Assembly (NCBI GenBank): GCA_022842725.1 | Contig: JALHOZ010000005.1 | Coordinates: 1-64,000 of the forward strand | Reading direction: 5' to 3' | DNA: 64,000 bases | Source of the DNA: Saprospiraceae bacterium | GTDB taxonomy: Bacteria; Bacteroidota; Bacteroidia; Chitinophagales; Saprospiraceae | In this document: piece by piece, positions 37,578-44,669 of the stretch | Numbering within the stretch: the first letter of the stretch is position 1 | How the letters are laid out: each line of letters starts with the position of its first letter | Notes under the pieces: model-generated | What the model was told of the DNA's origin: nothing | Databases searched by the model: none | Seen by the model: only the letters and a program-made list of their open reading frames with translations | Position numbers and translations under genes: made by a program

Positions 37578-37646
37578 CTAATATCCCTCATTTTCATCAA
37601 TGATAATTGCTAAAAGGGCTCTGAAGAATGCGATTAAAAGTTCCAT
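37578..37646 (-). CDS. 22-residue micropeptide, copy 3 (diverged N-half)
   Basis: It encodes MELLIAFFRA followed by LLAIIIDENEGY. The last twelve residues are identical to copies 1 and 2, although nine of the twelve codons differ in the DNA, every one silently. The N-half differs at six of ten residues (3, 5, 7, 8, 9, 10), mostly keeping hydrophobic character but changing Glu9 to Arg. The conserved tail is therefore the functionally fixed part. It is the first gene after the promoter at 37695-37702, with a leader of roughly 45 bases and AACCCC 14 bases before the ATG. Confidence 0.82.
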   Translation of the reverse strand: MELLIAFFRALLAIIIDENEGY

Positions 37647-37694
37647 GTTTTTTGTTTTAAGGGGTTAAAATATTATTTGACTGGTTTTCTGACA

Positions 37695-37702
37695 CAAAGG
37701 TA
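37695..37702 (-). promoter_or_regulatory. Promoter -7 box of the micropeptide operon (TACCTTTG) inside a palindrome
   Basis: The minus strand reads ACACACTACCTTTGTGT: an exact TAnnTTTG box lies inside an ACACA/TGTGT inverted repeat, a plausible operator. The box lies about 49 bases before the first micropeptide start at 37646. Confidence 0.65.
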
Positions 37703-37900
37703 GTGTGTATTATTCGACCCCCCGATAACAAAAATGTCGGCTATATTACAAATTAAACGGGCAATAAAATGACAGGTATCAACAGTAACTGATACAAAAT
37801 CAAGTAGATAGATAAAATTATTTAACCAAAGAAAGGTTAATTAATAGCAAGAAATTTATATATTTGTCGTATAATTCAAATAAATTTTCAAAATTTTTAC
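37703..37900. other. Divergent control region with several inverted repeats
   Basis: No gene is visible. Inverted repeats include GTATCA/TGATAC (near 37777-37797), TTAACC/GGTTAA (near 37822-37841) and CCGA/TCGG flanking a run of six Gs (37717-37741). A TATATTTG box points right (37859-37866) and a TACCTTTG box points left (37900-37907). They would drive the 503-residue gene and a second, longer micropeptide transcript. Confidence 0.5.
37859..37866 (+). promoter_or_regulatory. Promoter -7 box toward the 503-residue protein (TATATTTG)
   Basis: Exact TAnnTTTG match 170 bases before the ATG at 38037. A shorter candidate, TGTATTTGTAT near 37968, is less exact but closer. Confidence 0.4.
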
Positions 37901-37907
37901 AAAGGTA
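37900..37907 (-). promoter_or_regulatory. Second leftward -7 box upstream of the micropeptide genes (TACCTTTG)
   Basis: Same octamer as at 37695 and 36981, on the minus strand. A transcript from here would have a leader of about 250 bases with two 6-bp hairpins before the first micropeptide. Confidence 0.4.
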
Positions 37908-38036
37908 ACAGGTTTTGAATGAAGACAAGATACATTTCTTATTCATAAATTACACAGTACGAATTGATGTATTTGTATAAGTATTTCATATAAAGTGTTA
38001 TTAATCATTATTTTATGTTTCTATAAAAGGATACCA

Positions 38037-39548
38037 ATGGACGAACTCAAAGTGCTTTTAAAGTTGTCAGACAAATTAAAGGGGCAAACCGAGCAAATCC
38101 ATGAGAGTAAGGTCCGTGAGTTTGAAAATACAATTCGTACAAATATTCAGTCGACAGAAGAAGAATTGAAGTCTCTTTTTTTTAAAGGCAAAAAAAACAA
38201 TAACTATTATGGTGTTCTGAAATCACGGTTGTACCAGGAATTATTCAATCGTATATTGGTAGACAGTGGTAAAAAAGAAAACATCACCAATCGTCTGAAC
38301 AAACTTTTTGATATCCAAAGAAAATTTATTGTTGCTTCGATTTTGTTGGAAAAAAATGAAAGGGTTTTATCCATAAAAATGTTTGAAAAACTTTTTAAAC
38401 TATCCAAACAATGGGAGTATACATTATATACCATGTTAATAGCCAAAAATTTATATACACATTATGCATTCGTAGTTCCAAATAAATATAAAATGTTATT
38501 GTATAAAGATGAATTTCGTATAAATGAGGTTCTCTTTTCAAAAGAAAATCATATCTATGCTATCAATGCGGAAATTTCGCATCTGTATCAAACCAATCGA
38601 TCGGGAATCGTCAATAAAAATCTCGAAGTATTAGACAGCCTTATATCTGAAGTAAAAGAAATACATTCCGGATTTGATTCTTATTCTATTAAATTTTATA
38701 CCTATGATCTTCTGGCATTTTATTATTTGACAGTTAAAGAATATGATAAGGTAATCAACATCGCAGAATCCGGCAAAGCATACTTTTTATCCAAAGATAT
38801 TAAAGATATAAGAGGAGTGGTCAACAATAATGTCAATATCATCAATGCCTATATATATAAAGGGATGCCGCATGATGCTTCTGTAATTCTGCAGGAAACC
38901 TTTGCGTTGGTGACCGTGGGTACCAGAATGTGGGTAAGGTTGAAGAGTTTTGAGTTTATAATTTATACCATTCAAAAGAATTATGAAGCGCTGTATAAAG
39001 TTTATTTGGACACAAAGGCCAGGCTAAAACTCGAAATAGATAAGGAGGAATGGTTAATACGTTCTGCTTACATTCATTTTTTAATCCGTGCGGGAAAGGT
39101 AAATCCTGAAAACATGGATGTCAAAGTTAATGATAGTTTTGTGCTTACAAAATTTTTAAACAGCGTTCCGTTTTTTTCAAAAGACAAATCCGGACAAAAT
39201 ATATCCATTATCATTGTTCAGATGTTGTTTTATTTTCTGGATAAAAAATGGGATAAAGTTTTCGATAAAATAGACGGCCTCAGACAATATTCATTCAGAT
39301 ACCTGAACAGGGATGAGTCTATGCGATCAAATTGTTTTATCAAAATGTTGATCGCAGCGGAAAAAGCAAATTTTAACCGTCAATTGACGGTAACGTATAC
39401 AAAAAGTTTATACGAAAAGATGATATCCTCACCATATGTATTGAGTGAAAACTCTGCGTTTGTTGAAATTGTGCCATACGAAACTCTTTGGGAACTTACG
39501 CTCGAATTGCTTCCTCAAAGCAGCAAAAAAATTTCCCGGTATACGTAA
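38037..39548 (+). CDS. 503-residue helical protein of unknown function
   Basis: The ATG at 38037 gives a protein starting MDELKVLLKLSDKL; a GTG frame 14 codons upstream is unlikely. There is no signal peptide or membrane segment, so it is cytoplasmic. The composition (many Lys, Asn, Ile, Leu, Tyr) and the repeating helix-length phrases, for example LLAFYYLTVKEYDKVINIAE and IINAYIYKGMPHDASVIL, suggest TPR-like helix pairs, but no clear consensus repeat or catalytic motif is seen. I do not recognise a family. It is divergent from the micropeptide genes and followed after 86 bases by a histidine kinase/response regulator pair. TPR-type proteins often bind short peptides (for instance Rap and PlcR-type regulators), so a link with the micropeptides is possible but is inference only. 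Confidence 0.7.
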   Translation: MDELKVLLKLSDKLKGQTEQIHESKVREFENTIRTNIQSTEEELKSLFFKGKKNNNYYGVLKSRLYQELFNRILVDSGKKENITNRLNKLFDIQRKFIVASILLEKNERVLSIKMFEKLFKLSKQWEYTLYTMLIAKNLYTHYAFVVPNKYKMLLYKDEFRINEVLFSKENHIYAINAEISHLYQTNRSGIVNKNLEVLDSLISEVKEIHSGFDSYSIKFYTYDLLAFYYLTVKEYDKVINIAESGKAYFLSKDIKDIRGVVNNNVNIINAYIYKGMPHDASVILQETFALVTVGTRMWVRLKSFEFIIYTIQKNYEALYKVYLDTKARLKLEIDKEEWLIRSAYIHFLIRAGKVNPENMDVKVNDSFVLTKFLNSVPFFSKDKSGQNISIIIVQMLFYFLDKKWDKVFDKIDGLRQYSFRYLNRDESMRSNCFIKMLIAAEKANFNRQLTVTYTKSLYEKMISSPYVLSENSAFVEIVPYETLWELTLELLPQSSKKISRYT

Positions 39549-39601
39549 TCGTTTTTTGTTATCTGCATGTTAAGCAATTTACATGAACCAAAGACTGATT
39601 T

Positions 39602-39609
39602 TATTTTTG
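39602..39609 (+). promoter_or_regulatory. Promoter -7 box of the histidine kinase gene (TATTTTTG)
   Basis: Exact TAnnTTTG match 25 bases before the ATG at 39635, so the kinase pair can be expressed separately from the upstream gene. Confidence 0.6.
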
Positions 39610-39634
39610 TAGTTTTGTTTTATAGATTCATAAA

Positions 39635-40900
39635 ATGAAAGAAAGTCATATCAAAATTCTGACTGTTCTGGGCATAGTTGCCATCGTTTTTGTTTTTGTG
39701 ATTCAGATATTTTGGGTCAGACAGGCGTACCATGTTACTGAAAGTCAGTTTGAGCATACCGTCACCGTTGCGTTAAGGCAGGTAGCTGAAAAAATTAGTG
39801 CCAAAAATAAAACTCAGTTTTTGCAAAAAAATCCTGTCATCAAAGTCAACCCAAGACATTATATCGTCGAAGTCAACAGTGAAATTGACGCTACTTTGCT
39901 TGATCATTATCTGATCACAACCTTTGATTATTTTAATATCAATCAGGATGTCGAATACAGCATTTACAGCTGTGAAGATAATACCATGGTTTATTGCAAT
40001 TACATTCAAAAAAGAAAACCACAAAAGGTCATGACTTTGGATGTTTTACCCAAATTTGAAGGATTGGACTATTATTTTAGTATACATTTTCCTCATTATC
40101 CGATTATTTCTATGAACAACATTCCGATGTGGATGATTACTTCAGCGGTTCTTGTTTTTGTAACTTTATTTTTTGTTTATGCATTATTTGTTGTTTTTTA
40201 TCAAAAATCAGTCTCACAGGTTCAGAAAGACTTTATCAATAATATGACACATGAGTTTAAAACCCCTATTTCAACGATTTCATTAATACAACAAGTGTTT
40301 TCAGAACCTGATATATCCAAAAATCCGGAAAGAATCGCTTCCTATTCAGGTATTATAGGCGATGAGGTTCAAAGACTCAATGCCCTCGTCGAAAAAGTTT
40401 TGCACGTTTCCACACTTGAAAAAAAGGAGTTTGAATTGTTTTATACAGAAATATCAGTCGGTGAAGTGGTGGATCAGGTAATTCATACGTTGTCAAGTAT
40501 TGATTTTGGAAAAAAAGTAGAGTTCGAAAAGGATTTTGGAGGACAATCTTATTTTATAAAAGGAGATATTGTTCATTTTACAAACATCATTCACAATATT
40601 ATAGAAAATGCTGTAAAATATTCTTATGAAGAGGTTACTATTCTGATAAAGGCTGAGGAAACAAAACATTCCGTGATACTCACCATCAAAGATGATGGTA
40701 TGGGTATTTCCAAAAAGGACCTAAATAAAATATTTACGAAGTTTTTTCGGGTGACAACGGGAAATAAACACGATGTCAAGGGTTTTGGTCTGGGTTTGTA
40801 TTATGTAAAACAGATCATCAGAGCACACCGATGGAAAATCGAGGTTCAAAGTGAACCAACCAAAGGCACCACATTTAAAATCATAATCCCTATAAGCTGA
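39635..40900 (+). CDS. Membrane sensor histidine kinase
   Basis: The 421-residue protein has one membrane segment at about 9-28, an extracytoplasmic sensor region of about 135 residues, and a second membrane segment at about 164-189. The HisKA domain then starts with FINNMTHEFKTPISTISL (His206 is the phosphorylation site). The HATPase domain follows with the N box IIENAVKYS, G1 box DDGMGIS and G2 box GFGLGLYYVK. It lacks a HAMP domain. The signal is unknown. Its partner response regulator starts 4 bases behind the stop codon, so the pair is co-expressed. Confidence 0.95.
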   Translation: MKESHIKILTVLGIVAIVFVFVIQIFWVRQAYHVTESQFEHTVTVALRQVAEKISAKNKTQFLQKNPVIKVNPRHYIVEVNSEIDATLLDHYLITTFDYFNINQDVEYSIYSCEDNTMVYCNYIQKRKPQKVMTLDVLPKFEGLDYYFSIHFPHYPIISMNNIPMWMITSAVLVFVTLFFVYALFVVFYQKSVSQVQKDFINNMTHEFKTPISTISLIQQVFSEPDISKNPERIASYSGIIGDEVQRLNALVEKVLHVSTLEKKEFELFYTEISVGEVVDQVIHTLSSIDFGKKVEFEKDFGGQSYFIKGDIVHFTNIIHNIIENAVKYSYEEVTILIKAEETKHSVILTIKDDGMGISKKDLNKIFTKFFRVTTGNKHDVKGFGLGLYYVKQIIRAHRWKIEVQSEPTKGTTFKIIIPIS

Positions 40901-40904
40901 ATGT

Positions 40905-41597
40905 ATGGCAAAAATATTTTATGTTGAGGATGACCAAAATCTTAGTTTTGTGGTGAAAGATTGTCTGACCATCGCAGGGCATGATGTTCACCATTTTGCT
41001 AACGGCGCAGACGCACATCAGGCTTTTTTGAAATTTCAATATGATATTGCCATCCTGGATGTTATGTTGCCCAAAATGGATGGGTTTTCATTATTAAAAG
41101 TCATCAGAGAAAAGAACCCAAACATTCCGGTCATTTTTGTTTCTGCAAAATCACAACTCGAAGACAAACTGGAGGGACTGCAGTTGGGTGGTGATGATTA
41201 TCTGTTTAAACCATTCAGTATCGATGAGTTGCTGCTGAAAGTGAATATTTTTATGAAAAGAATGAAAGGAAATATAATCGAAAAAACGGAAGATCAACCC
41301 GTGTACAACATCGGCGATTTTCGGTTGGATCCCAACGAACTTGCCCTCTTTCACGGAGATCACACCGTCAAACTCACGGGAAGAGAAGTGGATTTGTTGA
41401 TATTTTTTATTAAAAATAAAAACCGTCTGATTAAAAGAAGTGAAATTCTGATAGCCCTTTGGGGAAAAGATGATTATTTTTTGGGTCGGAGTCTTGATGT
41501 TTTTATTTCCAGATTGAGAAAATTTTTAGCTCCTGACCCAAAATTGAAAATTGAAAATGTGCCAAGGGTCGGTTTCAGGTTTTTAGAAACCGAATAA
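40905..41597 (+). CDS. OmpR/PhoB family response regulator
   Basis: The 230-residue protein has a receiver domain with acidic residues Glu8, Asp9 and Asp10 and phosphoacceptor Asp52 (AILDVMLPKMDGF), the Thr/Ser-Lys switch (FVSAKS ... LFKPFS), and a winged-helix DNA-binding domain from about residue 130. That domain includes VKLTGREVDLLIFFIKN and the recognition helix region RSLDVFISRLRKFL. It is the cognate regulator of the preceding kinase. Targets cannot be read from the sequence; the neighbouring micropeptide operon with its palindromic promoter is one candidate. Confidence 0.95.
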   Translation: MAKIFYVEDDQNLSFVVKDCLTIAGHDVHHFANGADAHQAFLKFQYDIAILDVMLPKMDGFSLLKVIREKNPNIPVIFVSAKSQLEDKLEGLQLGGDDYLFKPFSIDELLLKVNIFMKRMKGNIIEKTEDQPVYNIGDFRLDPNELALFHGDHTVKLTGREVDLLIFFIKNKNRLIKRSEILIALWGKDDYFLGRSLDVFISRLRKFLAPDPKLKIENVPRVGFRFLETE

Positions 41598-41695
41598 TCC
41601 ATTGGCTTATGTTTGAAAAATTGAAAATAAACTGTTCTATTTGTCTGTAGAGATACATAAGATTTAATTTTTTGTCAAAACATTAAAAGATATCT

Positions 41696-41703
41696 TACAT
41701 TTG
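41696..41703 (+). promoter_or_regulatory. Promoter -7 box of the LRR protein gene (TACATTTG)
   Basis: Exact TAnnTTTG match 115 bases before the start at 41819. Confidence 0.45.
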
Positions 41704-41818
41704 AGGTTCGAATGAAGAATAAATGAAAGTCAGTTTTGATTTCCTTTTTTTAATATTCTCCGCTTTTTGCCGAATGTTGTAACCATTTTTTAGCTGTTCT
41801 AATATCATAAAACTGATA

Positions 41819-44638
41819 ATGATTGTATCTAAGGTGTTTTTGAAAAAAATATTTTCTTTTTTAATGATTTTTGGTTTGACAACCTTTAATTACATCCTCA
41901 TCAGTCAATGTGACAGAACCCGGGATTCTTTGGTTCTTGTCAGGCTTTATAATGAGACCGATGGATCTGATTGGACAAATAAAACCAACTGGTTGATATC
42001 AGGTTTTCCCTTAAATACCTGGTATGGTGTAGTCGTCAATACCGAAGGATGTGTTACAGAACTCAACCTGAATTCAAATAAACTGCGGGGACCATTGCCG
42101 GACGAAATCACTCAGCTGAGACAAATTGTCAAACTACAACTCAATGACAACAATCTGACTATAGGGAACAATACTGATTCACTTCCCGTAGGTTTGAGTC
42201 AATTGGAAAATCTTGAGGTATTAAACTTGTCAAGTAATTTATTCGGAGGTCCGCTGAACGTTGAAATAGGTCAGTTGTCTAAGTTAAAAATCCTGAATCT
42301 AAGCATCAATTATTTTACCGGGAAAATTCCTTCAAGCTTTGGTAATTTAAAAAATGTTACCAAAATCCTGCTGAATCAAAACACTATCACAGGTTCGTTG
42401 CCATTAAACATCGGATCAATAGAAAATCTGGAGGAGCTCATTTTGTCTCAAAACAAAATTAGTGGCTCAATACCGGTTTCTATCGGTAATCTTTCGAAAC
42501 TAAAAATTTTATCCATCTCACAAAATTTAATTTCCGGTGCGATTCCTCCCGAAATTGGTCAGCTCACCAGCCTTCAGTTTTTGTATATGAACGAAAACAG
42601 AATTACAGGAAGTATTCCATCTACAATAGGAAACCTCACAAAACTGAGAGAACTTTGGTTGAATGACAATCAAATATCGGGTGTGATACCGGTTGAAACG
42701 GCTAACCTCACAGATTTGAGGAGAATCGTGGCAAATAATAATCAGATATCCGGTTCTTTTCCAGGTGTTTTGAATACTTTGCAACAATTGACTACTTTGA
42801 TTTTTTCTTTTAATCAAATGACAGGAGACTTACCTGCAGGACTGACAAACCTGATAAATCTGGAAAATTTATTATTAAATAATAATTTTTTTACCGGATC
42901 ACTTCCTGACGATATGGGTAAACTTACCAAATTACAGAATTTTCAATGTCAAAATAATAATTTTTCAGGTACCCTGCCTTCTACTTTGGGCAATATTCTG
43001 TCTTTAAGGAGAATATATTTTCAAAATAATGCTTTTTTTGGTTGTTTTCCACCATCATACAGAAGTTTTTGTAAGACCGTATTTAATGAAAATACAAATG
43101 AAAACGGCCATAATTTTTTAGACAATGCTGATTTGGTTTTTGAAGGCAATTTTTTGCTTTGGTGTACTTTGGATTACAAGCCCAATGCAGTATTTACTAC
43201 TAATGCGCCTTTATGTGAAGGCAATACATTGATGCTTTTACCTGAAGATTTGACTCTGCTATATCAATGGTCAGGACCTGATAATTTTTTAAGTGCGGCA
43301 AATAGTCCTTCCATTACAGATTTTGCTGGTGTGAATGCCGGTGTTTATGCGCTCACGGTTACGGATTCTTATGGATGTACAGCTACTTCTTCTGTTGATG
43401 TTATGCTGATTTCAAGTGGAAGTATACAAGTTAATTCACCGGTTTGTGAAGGAAAAACCATTCAGTTTACCATTTCTGAAGGCTTGTCTTATATTTGGGA
43501 AGGTCCGGATAACTTTACAAGTACAGAGAGAAATCCTTCCATTCCTTCCGCTACCAAAGATATGGAAGGAATTTATAGGGTGCAAATATTTACGAGTGAT
43601 TGTGTTATTGAAAAAGAAATAGTTGTAGAACTTACGACCATCGGAAACGTAAAACAACCTGATCCGGTTTGTTTGGGCAATTCCCTGACTCTCGAAGCTC
43701 AGGGTGGTAATACGTACAGTTGGTCTGGTCCTTCCGGTTTTTCGGGTGCTTCCGGTATGATTTTGATCCCGGATATACAATTGACAAATAGTGGTATGTA
43801 TACAGTCGTCATCCGGGACAATACAGGATGTAAGTCAGAATACAATGTCGAAGTTGTGGTTGTTCAGCCAGAGGTTCCTGTGTTAGATGATCCGGGTGTC
43901 ATTTGTAAAGAGGATGATCTTATAAAACTTCCAACAGAGCAACATGGATTTTCAGGCAGCTGGAGTGGTAAAGGTGTTGAAATAAAAGACGGTGAATATT
44001 ATTTTAATCCGTCATCTCAATCAGGATTTACAGAATTGATTTTTACACCGGGTCCTTCCTTTTTATGTGTTTCAGAAGCTAAAACGCAAATATTTGTACA
44101 TCAATTATCTGTGAAAGGCATTGAGTTATCTCCTAATACGTCTGAAACAGATGACAATGGTGCATTTACGATACAAGTGAGTGGATCAGGCAACAAATTT
44201 ATGGTAATGTGGCAGGGACCATTGTCCGGAATGGCAGAAACTACTGTTGCAGGAAACATTGACGTAAACCAAATACCCTCAGGTACCTACACGCTTTTAC
44301 TTACTAATGATATCGGATGTAAATCGCAAGATACCGTTAAAGTCCAAAACTTTTATTCCGAATATTTTCTACCGAATGTTGTAAGAAAACAAAGTATTTC
44401 AGCTGAAAATTCATTTTTTACCGTTTACGGCAAAAATATCAGCGCTTACGATGTGGATGTCTATGACAGATGGGGCAACCTTTCTTTTTCAGGAAAAAAC
44501 CTGTCTGCCAATGATTATCAAAACGGGTGGAATCTTTCCGATTCGTCACTACAGTCGGGAGTTTATATACTTTCTGTCAGATTATACCTTCCTGCTGGCG
44601 ATAAAACCATTTTTGAAACATTGACCATTCTGGATTAA
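41819..44638 (+). CDS. Secreted leucine-rich-repeat protein with T9SS type-B tail
   Basis: The 939-residue protein has a signal sequence (about residues 8-30). An N-terminal cap reads DSLVLVRLYNETDGSDWTNK. About a dozen 24-residue LRRs of the plant receptor type follow (consensus LxxLxxLxLxxNxIxGxIPxxIGN; residues about 75-400), then a cysteine-containing cap. At least three Ig/PKD-like repeats come next, each marked by W(S/E)GP (YQWSGPDNF, YIWEGPDNF, YSWSGPSGF). The end is a type-B sorting domain with DVYDRWGNLSFSG and a final FETLTILD. The protein is exported by the T9SS to the surface, and LRRs usually bind proteins or glycans. Binding partner unknown. The gene is convergent with the amylase gene, with only 31 bases between. 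Confidence 0.92.
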   Translation: MIVSKVFLKKIFSFLMIFGLTTFNYILISQCDRTRDSLVLVRLYNETDGSDWTNKTNWLISGFPLNTWYGVVVNTEGCVTELNLNSNKLRGPLPDEITQLRQIVKLQLNDNNLTIGNNTDSLPVGLSQLENLEVLNLSSNLFGGPLNVEIGQLSKLKILNLSINYFTGKIPSSFGNLKNVTKILLNQNTITGSLPLNIGSIENLEELILSQNKISGSIPVSIGNLSKLKILSISQNLISGAIPPEIGQLTSLQFLYMNENRITGSIPSTIGNLTKLRELWLNDNQISGVIPVETANLTDLRRIVANNNQISGSFPGVLNTLQQLTTLIFSFNQMTGDLPAGLTNLINLENLLLNNNFFTGSLPDDMGKLTKLQNFQCQNNNFSGTLPSTLGNILSLRRIYFQNNAFFGCFPPSYRSFCKTVFNENTNENGHNFLDNADLVFEGNFLLWCTLDYKPNAVFTTNAPLCEGNTLMLLPEDLTLLYQWSGPDNFLSAANSPSITDFAGVNAGVYALTVTDSYGCTATSSVDVMLISSGSIQVNSPVCEGKTIQFTISEGLSYIWEGPDNFTSTERNPSIPSATKDMEGIYRVQIFTSDCVIEKEIVVELTTIGNVKQPDPVCLGNSLTLEAQGGNTYSWSGPSGFSGASGMILIPDIQLTNSGMYTVVIRDNTGCKSEYNVEVVVVQPEVPVLDDPGVICKEDDLIKLPTEQHGFSGSWSGKGVEIKDGEYYFNPSSQSGFTELIFTPGPSFLCVSEAKTQIFVHQLSVKGIELSPNTSETDDNGAFTIQVSGSGNKFMVMWQGPLSGMAETTVAGNIDVNQIPSGTYTLLLTNDIGCKSQDTVKVQNFYSEYFLPNVVRKQSISAENSFFTVYGKNISAYDVDVYDRWGNLSFSGKNLSANDYQNGWNLSDSSLQSGVYILSVRLYLPAGDKTIFETLTILD

Positions 44639-44669
44639 AAAGTAACTCCTGAAAGGGCAATGACAAAAA

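Larger units (their letters stand above)
37322..37667 (-). repeat. Tandem array of three micropeptide units with a shared leader element
   Basis: Unit length is 126 bases (copy 1 to 2) and 130 bases (copy 2 to 3). Each unit has AACCCC (plus-strand GGGGTTA at 37404, 37531 and 37661), a 13-14 base spacer, the 22-codon gene, and an unrelated spacer of about 40 bases. Copies 1 and 2 are near-identical; copy 3 is old and diverged. Confidence 0.9.

Noticed and set aside
37322-37646. Micropeptide array as CRISPR or simple tandem repeat
   Set aside because: Only three units, spacing and conservation follow the reading frames, and all changes in the shared tail are silent.
37322-37646. Micropeptides as RiPP precursors
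   Set aside because: In such precursors the N-terminal leader is constant and the C-terminal core varies; here the C-terminal half is constant, and no modifying enzyme lies nearby.
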